Part shown: positions 1-6,597 of the stretch, piece by piece
Layout: each line of letters opens with the position of its first letter
How positions within the stretch are numbered: position 1 is the first letter of the stretch
DNA from: Flavobacteriales bacterium
GTDB lineage: Bacteria; Bacteroidota; Bacteroidia; Flavobacteriales_D; CANHHI01
Direction of reading: 5' to 3'
DNA length: 20,690 nt
NCBI GenBank assembly: GCA_947460225.1
Contig: CANHHI010000011.1
Location: 1-20,690 of the forward strand
Position numbers and translations under genes: made by a program
Notes under the pieces: generated by a model
Seen by the model: the letters and a program-made list of their open reading frames with translations, nothing else
Database searches by the model: none
Told to the model about the DNA's origin: nothing

Positions 1-1325
1 TGTTGCATTTGTTCTAGCAAATATACAATATCTTCTTCGTGTATGGGGTCAAAAATTTTCAGATAGTCTATCCAGCGTGCGGATAAAGGATATTTCAAAT
101 TCCACGCGCCTAGCGATGTAGCCACACCACCGCTTTGCAAGGCGTTTAACCAAAGTTTATTTTTGCAAAAACTTTGCGCCTCCTTGATGTTTGCCTCACT
201 GGGGGGGCTCTGAAACAATAATTTTAAAAATTCACCAGCAAATTTTTCCTGCCGGCTCACGGGATAATCTTGGTCTAACAACAAACGCACCCACACAATG
301 CTCTTGTTTTTATCCCGACTAAGCACGGCTTCTGCGCTGATTATTTCTTCTGTCCATTGTTTTTGCGCCAAAATAGCCGAAAAAATATGCACGGCATATT
401 CATTGATGCCATCTTCCAAATCAAAAGCAAATATGACTTGATTATCGCTTTCGGTTTCTTCTTGCACCCAAAACGTGCCCGTTTTTAAAAGTTTATTGGG
501 TTTTGAGAAAGCCTCTTTGAGCCACATTTTAGATAAACTTTGAAAATGCTTGCGTTCAAAGTCTGAAAACGCCAAATTGCTCGCTTCTTGTTGCCATTGC
601 TTATGGGTTTGTGCAGTCAAGCTAGGTAAACTGTTCGCCCATTTTTTAATGTAATCACTGCGTTTTTTCTGAAAAAGCTCCCTAAACGCCACCAGCGTAG
701 GTGCAGAGGATAAATCTCCGAGCTCTTGTTCCGTTCGTGTTTGCCAATCGCTGGGCAAATCCCCACAAAAAACCAGTTGCAGGTTTTTAGGAATAATGCG
801 GGTATTGACAAAATCATAGTATTTTTCTAGGCTAATGCGTGCAATTTTTTCGGCAATAAAGTTTGTGGTAATGGATTTTTCTTTGCCGTTTTCCAAACCA
901 TGCAAAAGCCAAAACCCTTTCATATACCAGTTCTTTTTCGCAAAATTTACCTGCAATGTTGTTTTACATTGGTTTAAATCCGTGCTATCCATCTGCATCT
1001 GCAAAAGATTGCTGCGTTGTGCTGCCAAAGCAGTGCCAAGCTCACTTTTGCCAAAAAACCACAAATACCCTTTGGGTTGTTCTAAGGGCACAAACAACGC
1101 AAAACCAGCGTGCAGGCTATTTTTTTCTTCATGGCAAAGCCATAAATCTTCCAATATCAAATCGTCTATATTTTCCGCCTTAGATTCCAATTGCACAGAC
1201 ATGGCAATGTATGGGGTGTTTGTTCTTGGCATGCCATGCGCTTTCAAGCCATTAGACAAGGCAATGGTTTGTTGAGACCACAGCATATTTAGACTATAAA
1301 ATAAACAAACCAGTATTTTTTGCAT
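1..1325 (-). CDS. Exported M16-peptidase-like protein (degenerate), 3' end cut by window edge
   Basis: An open frame of 441 codons runs without a stop from ATG at 1325 to the left edge, so the C-terminus lies outside the window. An in-frame TAA six bases upstream fixes the start at or after 1325. Residues 1-17 are a signal peptide (MQKILVCLFYSLNMLWS) without a lipobox. Residues 20-45 (ALSNGLKAHGMPRTNTPYIA) resemble the first strand pair of M16 zinc peptidases. Residues 164-191, ending NLQLVFCGDLP, resemble the M16 'T-x-E-D-L-x-x-F-Y-x-x-x-Y-x-P-x-N-x-x-L-x-x-x-G-D' segment. The visible end (DYLKIFDPIHEEDIVYLLEQ) resembles the late M16 'Y-x-x-x-I-x-x-V-T-x-x-D-V' helix. The zinc motif HxxEH expected near residues 50-70 is absent, so if it belongs to this family it is a non-catalytic half. 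It is divergent from the PAP2 gene. The family call is from pattern resemblance only. Confidence 0.6.
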   Translation of the reverse strand, partial: MQKILVCLFYSLNMLWSQQTIALSNGLKAHGMPRTNTPYIAMSVQLESKAENIDDLILEDLWLCHEEKNSLHAGFALFVPLEQPKGYLWFFGKSELGTALAAQRSNLLQMQMDSTDLNQCKTTLQVNFAKKNWYMKGFWLLHGLENGKEKSITTNFIAEKIARISLEKYYDFVNTRIIPKNLQLVFCGDLPSDWQTRTEQELGDLSSAPTLVAFRELFQKKRSDYIKKWANSLPSLTAQTHKQWQQEASNLAFSDFERKHFQSLSKMWLKEAFSKPNKLLKTGTFWVQEETESDNQVIFAFDLEDGINEYAVHIFSAILAQKQWTEEIISAEAVLSRDKNKSIVWVRLLLDQDYPVSRQEKFAGEFLKLLFQSPPSEANIKEAQSFCKNKLWLNALQSGGVATSLGAWNLKYPLSARWIDYLKIFDPIHEEDIVYLLEQMQ

Positions 1326-1374
1326 GAGTTATGCTTGCAATATATTTGTAAATTTAATAATATTTTTATCCAAA

Positions 1375-1408
1375 TTGTACAAAATAGTGCTCAAATTTAC
1401 TAACTTTG
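1375..1408 (+). promoter_or_regulatory. Bacteroidota-type promoter of the PAP2 gene
   Basis: TAACTTTG at 1401-1408 is an exact TAnnTTTG -7 element. A TTG at 1375-1377 could serve as the -33 element, although the 23-base spacing is long. The -7 box ends only 19 bases before the ATG at 1428, implying a very short leader. A TAAATTTG on the opposite strand (1399 to 1392) could serve the divergent M16-like gene, but no good -33 partner is seen for it. Confidence 0.6.
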
Positions 1409-1427
1409 TATTTTAGGATATAAAAAT

Positions 1428-2117
1428 ATGAGAAAAAGAGGTACTTTATGGATAATTTACCGAGAAAACAGAGGTTTGTTTCGGTTGTATTTGCTGTTTT
1501 TCGTTTTGGGTTTGCTCATGATGAGTTATTATCAGTTTGACCGTGTGAAATTGCATTTGGTTTGCAATCATTTTCATGCGCCATGGTTGGATACTTTTAT
1601 GGCGTATTTTACCCATTTGGGAGACGGCTATTTTATGGGTTTGCTGACCTTGTGTTTGCTTTTTTATCGCTTAAAATATGGTCTAGGGCTTACCATGGTG
1701 GGGGTTTTGCTGGCACCTTTGGTATATAGTCTAAAGCAATCTTTTAATCATTTGCGTCCGGGCAAGGTTTTTTCTGATTTGGGTCTGCTTGGCGATTTAT
1801 ATTTACCCATTCCTTTTGATGATTTGAATTTGTACAATTCTTTTCCTTCTGGGCATGCGGCGGTTTCTATGGGTACGTGCATGATTTTGGCTTTCCTAGT
1901 GGATTCTAAAAAAATAAAATACAGTTTGGTTGTGCTGGGCTTGTTTTTAAGCTATACCAGGGTTTATCTAAATCAGCATTTCTTGGAGGATATTGTTTTA
2001 GGTAGCTTGGTGGGTTTGCTTATGGCTTTTTTAGTCTATTTTATTATGGTCTATTTGAAGCTCTTGCGTGCTTGGAATGTTTCTTTACAGGATTGGATTT
2101 CAAGAAAAAAAGAATAA
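1428..2117 (+). CDS. PAP2-family membrane phosphatase
   Basis: This 229-residue polytopic membrane protein has all three parts of the PAP2 (type 2 phosphatidic acid phosphatase) signature. They are K103-x6-R110-P111 (KQSFNHLRP), P140-S-G-H143 (FPSGHAAVS) and T177-R178-x5-H184-x3-D188 (TRVYLNQHFLED). H143 and H184 are the expected catalytic histidines, with H184 as the phosphohistidine nucleophile. Hydrophobic segments lie at about residues 19-36, 68-80, 86-101, 145-158, 164-177 and 187-210, which fits the six-helix fold with the active site facing the periplasm. Family members hydrolyse lipid phosphates such as undecaprenyl pyrophosphate, phosphatidate or phosphatidylglycerophosphate; the substrate here cannot be read from sequence. 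The serine usual before the second-motif arginine is replaced by threonine, a common variant. It stands as a single gene with its own promoter. Confidence 0.93.
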   Translation: MRKRGTLWIIYRENRGLFRLYLLFFVLGLLMMSYYQFDRVKLHLVCNHFHAPWLDTFMAYFTHLGDGYFMGLLTLCLLFYRLKYGLGLTMVGVLLAPLVYSLKQSFNHLRPGKVFSDLGLLGDLYLPIPFDDLNLYNSFPSGHAAVSMGTCMILAFLVDSKKIKYSLVVLGLFLSYTRVYLNQHFLEDIVLGSLVGLLMAFLVYFIMVYLKLLRAWNVSLQDWISRKKE

Positions 2118-2143
2118 AAATGTTATCAATGGATTTTTTTTTG

Positions 2144-2151
2144 TATATTTG
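2144..2151 (+). promoter_or_regulatory. Promoter -7 element of the rpmB operon
   Basis: TATATTTG is an exact TAnnTTTG match, 48 bases upstream of the rpmB ATG, in an AT-rich gap after the PAP2 gene. No clear TTTG -33 partner is visible; the T-run immediately upstream may substitute. The position is right to drive rpmB-rpmG-DUF4295. Confidence 0.55.
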
Positions 2152-2199
2152 CACTTGATTTCTATTAAAAAATATACAAAATAAAGAATTATACTAGGT

Positions 2200-2436
2200 A
2201 TGTCTCGTATTTGTCAATTAAGTGGAAAAAAGGTTATTACCGGAAACCACGTTTCGCATTCAAACCGTAAAACCAAGCGCAAGTTTTATCCAAACTTGGT
2301 GGAGAAGGTTATTTTTGTGCCTGAGGAAGGCGTTTATTATCGCATGAAGATTTCTACCAGCATGTTGCGCACGATTTCTAAAAAAGGTGCTTATGCTTGT
2401 ATAAAAGATGCTAGAGAAAAAGGGATTATCTGGTAA
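2200..2436 (+). CDS. rpmB: 50S ribosomal protein L28 (bL28)
   Basis: The 78-residue basic protein begins MSRICQLSGKKVITGNHVSH and continues SNRKTKRKFYPNL, the highly conserved L28 N-terminus with its Lys/Arg-rich rRNA-binding segment. Length and order are normal for bL28 of Bacteroidota. It is the first gene of a three-gene translation operon, with 28 bases to rpmG, and has its own TAnnTTTG promoter. There is no Shine-Dalgarno sequence before the ATG, as usual in the phylum. Confidence 0.97.
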   Translation: MSRICQLSGKKVITGNHVSHSNRKTKRKFYPNLVEKVIFVPEEGVYYRMKISTSMLRTISKKGAYACIKDAREKGIIW

Positions 2437-2464
2437 TTGTAATTTTATCGCAATATTTTAAGTT

Positions 2465-2653
2465 ATGGCAAAGAAAACCAAAGAAAATAGACTACAAGTT
2501 ATTTTAGAATGCACAGAACACAAAAATAGTGGTCTTGCAGGCACTTCTCGTTATGTTTCGCAGAAGAACCGTAAAAACACGCCCGACAGATTAGAATTGA
2601 AAAAATTCAATCCGATATTAAAGCGTTATACCATTCACAAAGAAATTAAATAA
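2465..2653 (+). CDS. rpmG: 50S ribosomal protein L33 (bL33)
   Basis: This 62-residue basic protein carries the L33 core: VILECTEHKNSG, then GTSRYVSQKNRKNTPDRLELKKFNP and a closing T-x-H-K-E-I-K. It has only one cysteine, so it is the zinc-free (C-minus) form of bL33. It sits between rpmB and the DUF4295 gene, with 8 bases to the latter, and is clearly co-transcribed with both. Confidence 0.97.
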   Translation: MAKKTKENRLQVILECTEHKNSGLAGTSRYVSQKNRKNTPDRLELKKFNPILKRYTIHKEIK

Positions 2654-2661
2654 ATTAAACT

Positions 2662-2817
2662 ATGGCAAAGAAGGTAGTTGCAACGTTACAAAAAGGTTTA
2701 GGTAAAGAATATACCAAAGTTTTGAAATTAACTCGCTCAGAAAAAACGGGAGCGTACACCTATAAAGAGGAAATCATTCACAACGATAAAGTGAGTGACT
2801 TTTTAGCAGGAAAATAA
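2662..2817 (+). CDS. DUF4295 small basic protein, likely ribosome-associated
   Basis: This 51-residue ORF is short and easily missed. It starts ATG at 2662 (MAKKVVATLQKGLGKEYTKV) and ends TAA at 2815-2817. It is Lys-rich, and the sequence and its place directly after rpmG and before ftsY match the Bacteroidota family DUF4295. Operon position, charge and size suggest a ribosome-bound protein. From memory, not checked here, a Bacteroidota-specific large-subunit protein named bL38 was described in a Flavobacterium ribosome structure and may be this family. It is the last gene of its transcription unit, with a terminator hairpin 28 bases downstream. Confidence 0.9.
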   Translation: MAKKVVATLQKGLGKEYTKVLKLTRSEKTGAYTYKEEIIHNDKVSDFLAGK

Positions 2818-2845
2818 ACAAAGAATTTTCTTTGTGTTAGAATAA

Positions 2846-2881
2846 CTCTTCTTTATGTGTTGCATAGAGAAGAGGTTTTTT
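2846..2881 (+). terminator. Intrinsic terminator after the rpmB-rpmG-DUF4295 operon
   Basis: CTCTTCTTTATG (2846-2857) pairs with CATAGAGAAGAG (2863-2874) around the five-base loop TGTTG, with a single T:G wobble. One G and then six T (2876-2881) follow. A smaller perfect palindrome, CAAAGAA-TT-TTCTTTG (2819-2834), lies just upstream. Confidence 0.85.
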
Positions 2882-2927
2882 GATATTTTATGCTAACTAT
2901 TTAAAAGAGCTATACAAAACAGATACA

Positions 2928-3833
2928 ATGGAACAAAACTTAGAAGACAAACTTGTAGAGAAACAGGCTAAAAAAAGCATTTGGTTGCGCATTGCCGATT
3001 TGGTGAAAAGCAAAAATAGCCTAGATGAGCAAACCCTAGAAGATTTAGAAGAAGCCTTGATTTTGGCAGATGTTGGGGTGGATACCACGCAAAAGTTGAT
3101 TGACAACTTGCAAGAGAGATGTAAGGCAAATAAAGAGAAACTCTCCACAGGTCAGATGCTGGGGCTTTTGCGCACAGAAATTTTGCAAATACTCAAAAAT
3201 GCAGAAAAACCCGTAACCGAAGCACCACAAAAAATTATTTTGGTGGTTGGTGTAAATGGCGTGGGCAAAACCACGAGCATTGCCAAATTGGCGCATTTTT
3301 ATAAAGCGCAAGGTAAAAGTGTGATGCTCGCTGCTGGCGATACGTTTAGGGCTGCCGCTACTGAACAACTCAATTTATGGGCGGAACGTTTGGCGGTGCC
3401 TATTGTGAAGCAACAAATGGGCGCAGACCCTGCAAGCGTGGCTTTTGATGCGGCAACTGCTTTCAAAAACAGGCAAATAGATGTGTTAATCATAGACACA
3501 GCAGGCAGATTGCACAACAACAGCAATTTAATGCAAGAATTGAGCAAGATAAAACGTGTTTTGCAAAAGGTGGATATGACTTCGCCACACGAGGTTTTGC
3601 TTGTGGTAGATGGTTCCACGGGGCAAAATGCTTTGCAACAAGCTATGGCGTTTGGCAAAGCCACAGAAGTTACGGGTTTGATAGTCAGCAAACTGGACGG
3701 CACTGCCAAAGGGGGCATTTTGCTAGCCATTGCCGATGAGCTTAAAATTCCTGTTCGTTTTGTGGGCATGGGGGAAAAAGCATCGGATTTGGCTTTATTT
3801 GAAGCGGAAAAATTTGCGATGGGTTTGCTTTGA
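2928..3833 (+). CDS. ftsY: Signal recognition particle receptor FtsY
   Basis: FtsY is the SRP receptor GTPase that delivers ribosome-nascent-chain-SRP complexes to the membrane translocon. The 301-residue protein has a short N-terminus, the N-domain helices (about residues 15-95, including SLDEQTLEDLEEALILADVG) and the SRP-type G domain. G-domain motifs are G1 GVNGVGKTT (108-116), DTFRAAA (138-144), G3 DTAGRL (190-195), G4 SKLD (254-257) and the closing loop GMGEKASDL (280-288). The long acidic A domain of enterobacterial FtsY is absent. I chose ATG 2928 (MEQNLEDKL). An in-frame TTG at 2880 would add 16 residues, but it lies inside the T-tract of the preceding terminator. No TAnnTTTG box is seen in the 46 bases between that terminator and the ATG, so the gene may depend on read-through or a weak promoter. 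Confidence 0.97.
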   Translation: MEQNLEDKLVEKQAKKSIWLRIADLVKSKNSLDEQTLEDLEEALILADVGVDTTQKLIDNLQERCKANKEKLSTGQMLGLLRTEILQILKNAEKPVTEAPQKIILVVGVNGVGKTTSIAKLAHFYKAQGKSVMLAAGDTFRAAATEQLNLWAERLAVPIVKQQMGADPASVAFDAATAFKNRQIDVLIIDTAGRLHNNSNLMQELSKIKRVLQKVDMTSPHEVLLVVDGSTGQNALQQAMAFGKATEVTGLIVSKLDGTAKGGILLAIADELKIPVRFVGMGEKASDLALFEAEKFAMGLL

Positions 3834-3836
3834 AAT

Positions 3837-3870
3837 TTTGGTTTAGTTTGCCAAAAAATGCTTACCTTTG
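3837..3870 (+). promoter_or_regulatory. Bacteroidota-type promoter of rimO
   Basis: TTTG at 3837-3840 and TACCTTTG (exact TAnnTTTG) at 3863-3870 are separated by 22 bases. The -7 box ends 12 bases before the rimO ATG, predicting a nearly leaderless transcript. rimO may therefore be transcribed independently of ftsY, which ends just four bases before the TTTG. Confidence 0.6.
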
Positions 3871-3882
3871 CCTTTCTTTTAG

Positions 3883-5196
3883 ATGAAAACAAAAACCTTA
3901 AAAGCCAACAAAGTCAATGTGGTAACGCTAGGCTGTTCCAAGAATTTATTTGATTCGGAAGCCATGATGGCACAACTCAAAGCCAATGAATTTGAGGTGT
4001 TGCACCAAACCCAAGACCAAGACTGCGGGATTGTGATTATCAATACCTGCGGGTTTATTGACAGTGCCAAAGAAGAATCCATCAACACCATTTTGCAATA
4101 CGTACAAGCCAAGCAAAAGGGTTGGGTGGACAAAGTCTATGTAACGGGTTGTCTTTCCGAGCGTTATCGCACGGATTTGGAAAAGGAAATTCCTGAGGTG
4201 GACGCTTATTTTGGTACAAAAGATTTGCCAAGATTGCTCAAAACTTTAAAGGCGAACTATAAAACAGAACTTTTGGGTGAGCGTTTGCTCACCACGCCGA
4301 GCCATTATGCGTATTTAAAAATTTCCGAGGGTTGTGATAGACCCTGTTCGTTTTGCGCCATTCCACTCATGCGTGGCTCGCACGTATCCACACCAATAGA
4401 AAATCTCGTGGCGCAGGCGGAAAATTTGGTTGCAAAGGGCGTGAAAGAAATTATTTTGATAGCCCAAGATTTGACGTATTACGGCTTGGATATTTACAAA
4501 AAACGTGCTTTGGCGGATTTGCTAAGGGCTTTATCGGATATCAAAGGTTTGGTTTGGATACGCTTGCATTATGCGTTTCCAGCAGGATTTCCCATGGACG
4601 TTTTAGAAGTAATTGCCGAAAAACCAAATATTTGTAAATACTTAGATATGCCTTTGCAACATGGTTCTACCAAGATATTGCAAGCCATGCGCCGAGGCAT
4701 TACCCAAGAAAAAACCACGGAACTTGTGGCGCAAATTCGTGAAAAAATACCGCAAATTGCGCTGAGAACCACTTTGATTGTGGGCTACCCTGGAGAAACC
4801 CAAGAGGATTTTGAGACGATGAAAACTTGGGTGCAAAACATGCGTTTTGACAGATTGGGCTGTTTTACCTATTCCCATGAAGAAAATACGCATGCCCACC
4901 AGTCTGCAGATGATGTGCCCGCAGAAGTTAAGCAAGCGAGAGCCGAGGAAATCATGCGTGTGCAAGAAGAAATTTCTTATGATTTGAACCAAAAAAGAGT
5001 GGGAGAGGTGTGCAACATGCTGATAGACCGAAAAGAAGGCGATTATTGGATTGGCAGAACAGAATTTGATAGCCCAGAAGTGGATAACGAAATCCATTTG
5101 CCGTTTCAAAAAAATGAAAATTTGCAAATCGGTGAATTTGTATCCGTTAAAATAGCCCGTGCGTCTTTTTTTGATTTGTACGCAGAAAAGGTTTAA
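3883..5196 (+). CDS. rimO: Ribosomal protein S12 methylthiotransferase RimO
   Basis: RimO is a radical-SAM enzyme that adds a methylthio group to the beta carbon of a conserved aspartate in ribosomal protein S12, using two [4Fe-4S] clusters. The 437-residue protein has the full architecture. The N-terminal UPF0004 domain supplies auxiliary-cluster cysteines C18 (TLGCSKN), C56 (NTCGF) and C90 (VTGCLSERY). The radical-SAM CxxxCxxC is C151, C155 and C158 (SEGCDRPCSFCAIP). A C-terminal TRAM domain (about 375-437, GEVCNMLIDRKEG onward) binds the S12 substrate. The RimO-type N-terminus (VTLGCSKNLFDSE) and the RGSH sequence after the cluster motif separate it from the tRNA enzyme MiaB. It lies with ribosomal genes and ftsY, and a bidirectional terminator follows. 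Confidence 0.97.
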   Translation: MKTKTLKANKVNVVTLGCSKNLFDSEAMMAQLKANEFEVLHQTQDQDCGIVIINTCGFIDSAKEESINTILQYVQAKQKGWVDKVYVTGCLSERYRTDLEKEIPEVDAYFGTKDLPRLLKTLKANYKTELLGERLLTTPSHYAYLKISEGCDRPCSFCAIPLMRGSHVSTPIENLVAQAENLVAKGVKEIILIAQDLTYYGLDIYKKRALADLLRALSDIKGLVWIRLHYAFPAGFPMDVLEVIAEKPNICKYLDMPLQHGSTKILQAMRRGITQEKTTELVAQIREKIPQIALRTTLIVGYPGETQEDFETMKTWVQNMRFDRLGCFTYSHEENTHAHQSADDVPAEVKQARAEEIMRVQEEISYDLNQKRVGEVCNMLIDRKEGDYWIGRTEFDSPEVDNEIHLPFQKNENLQIGEFVSVKIARASFFDLYAEKV

Positions 5197-5275
5197 AAAT
5201 AGCGATAACCAATTATTTGGGATTTTAAATAGCAAAACTAACGAACTAACACTTAGGTTAAATAGCGAGAAAACC

Positions 5276-5299
5276 AAAAACGCCCCGAAGGGGCGTTTT
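5276..5299. terminator. Bidirectional intrinsic terminator between convergent rimO and lipoprotein genes
   Basis: CGCCCC (5281-5286), loop GAA and GGGGCG (5290-5295) are flanked by five A on the left and four T on the right, so the stem extends into A:T pairs. Either strand gives a GC stem followed by a T-run. It serves rimO from the left and the minus-strand lipoprotein gene (stop at 5305) from the right. Confidence 0.88.
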
Positions 5300-5304
5300 G
5301 TTGT

Positions 5305-6492
5305 TTAAGGCGTTGGCGTTAAAGTGAGTACGAGGAAGTCTTTTGATAAATCTAGGTTATTTATCATACTAATAATATCAAAACCAGCAATTAACAAAGG
5401 AGGTGCTAATTTTTCCACTGTAAAACTCTTATAATATCTGCTCATAGCGAGGTACAATATCCACGAATAATTTTGTTCAGATTTATTTAACCATGCTTGA
5501 TATTTTTCTTCATAGGGTTGTTTTGTAATAAAATCTGCTTGAGATAAATCTTGCAAACCATCAAACATACCCACTAAGGAAATACTATTTATAACCAAAT
5601 AATTACTGTATTTACTTACTTTAAATATACAAGAAATAGTTTTTTCTCCAATAGGTATTTCCACCAATAAATTACCATTTTCTTGTTCGGTGGCATTAAA
5701 CTTTGCTATTTCTTGTTGGTTTTGGGCAATAGTCAAAGTATTATTTTGAAAGTTAATACTTAAATTTTTTAAACTCTCTTCCCAAGGGCTTAAAACGGCT
5801 ATAAATTTATCGGATTGTAAACTAGCAACAGCAAGAGATAAGGCTTGCATCAATAAATCACCTCCTTTATTTGCGTGCAGATAAACGTCCAATTGTTCTT
5901 TTGTTCTAATGGACGGCATAGACAGCGCAAGTTCACCTAAATAATTGACTACCTTTTCATTGGTAAATAGGAACAAGGTAGAAAATAAATCATAAAAATC
6001 ATTTTCGTTTATTGATAAAGACGAAATTTGATTGTCTGCATTGATAGTAAGACTTGTTTCCAGAAAACTAGGCAAATTTGTGAGTAGCCTGCTAGGCAAA
6101 ATAGATGCAAAAGAACCAAAATCAAACGCTATACTGCCGTTCAGCCAACCCAAAATATATTGCCCTGCCACATCAATGGGAATAACTAAGGTAATATCAT
6201 TATTGATTTGGTCTTCTTGAAATTTCTCATAGCCTTTTTGCAATAAACCAATGGTAATAAGGTAATTAAGTTCTTGTTGCGAAGATGCGATTCTTGCTTT
6301 ATTTTCCAAAAATCCACTCGCCAACCCGATTAAAGGCTTTACGCCAATACTGGCTCTTTTGATTTTAAAATCCCCTTCTAGTTTTAGGGTTTCCACTGAA
6401 TTTGTTGGTGTTTGCGGTTTGATGTTGTCTTTTTGACAGGATATGCCAAAAGCAAGTGCTGAGCTCAACAGCAAGTAATTCATCTTTTTCAT
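5305..6492 (-). CDS. Hypothetical lipoprotein, unrecognised family
   Basis: The 395-residue protein starts MKKMNYLLLSSALAFGISCQ, a signal peptide ending in a lipobox-like G-I-S-C with C19 as the lipidation site. The -3 residue is glycine rather than Leu/Val/Ile, so the lipobox is not ideal; the SGNH lipoprotein upstream has the same G-x-x-C form. No acidic residue directly follows the cysteine beyond QKDN. The mature part is mixed alpha/beta with several hydrophobic stretches (for example around LPSFLETSLTINAD and YLGELALSM), and I recognise no catalytic motif. It is the last gene on the minus strand before the convergent terminator. A terminator-like hairpin separates it from the SGNH gene, so it is probably expressed separately or at reduced level. 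No TAnnTTTG box is evident before its ATG. Confidence 0.85.
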   Translation of the reverse strand: MKKMNYLLLSSALAFGISCQKDNIKPQTPTNSVETLKLEGDFKIKRASIGVKPLIGLASGFLENKARIASSQQELNYLITIGLLQKGYEKFQEDQINNDITLVIPIDVAGQYILGWLNGSIAFDFGSFASILPSRLLTNLPSFLETSLTINADNQISSLSINENDFYDLFSTLFLFTNEKVVNYLGELALSMPSIRTKEQLDVYLHANKGGDLLMQALSLAVASLQSDKFIAVLSPWEESLKNLSINFQNNTLTIAQNQQEIAKFNATEQENGNLLVEIPIGEKTISCIFKVSKYSNYLVINSISLVGMFDGLQDLSQADFITKQPYEEKYQAWLNKSEQNYSWILYLAMSRYYKSFTVEKLAPPLLIAGFDIISMINNLDLSKDFLVLTLTPTP

Positions 6493-6528
6493 GTTTGTCT
6501 GTATTTAAAGGTTTTTGTTTAGCTTTTC

Positions 6529-6557
6529 AAAAAAATGGGGGTTTGACCCACCCCCCA
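6529..6557 (-). terminator. Putative terminator between SGNH hydrolase and lipoprotein genes
   Basis: On the minus strand TGGGGG (6557 to 6552) pairs with CCCCCA (6541 to 6536) across a ten-base loop, immediately followed by seven T (6535 to 6529). It lies 40 bases after the SGNH stop codon and would end the fadL-SGNH transcript. Confidence 0.6.
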
Positions 6558-6597
6558 AGGGTTTTTCATGTTGGTGTCTGTTGTCGCACGTTATACT

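Noticed and set aside
835..1275. 146-codon plus-strand ORF in the left region
   Set aside because: It lies entirely opposite the longer minus-strand frame from 1325 to the edge, which has a signal peptide and protein-like composition; the plus frame is rich in Cys, Lys and Phe with no recognisable pattern.
3299..3892. 197-codon minus-strand ORF over ftsY
   Set aside because: It is antisense to the GTPase motifs of ftsY and has a Ser/Ala/Cys-rich composition typical of a shadow frame.
4642..5277. 211-codon minus-strand ORF over rimO
   Set aside because: It is antisense to the conserved RimO C-terminal half and overlaps the transcription terminator region; no protein features.
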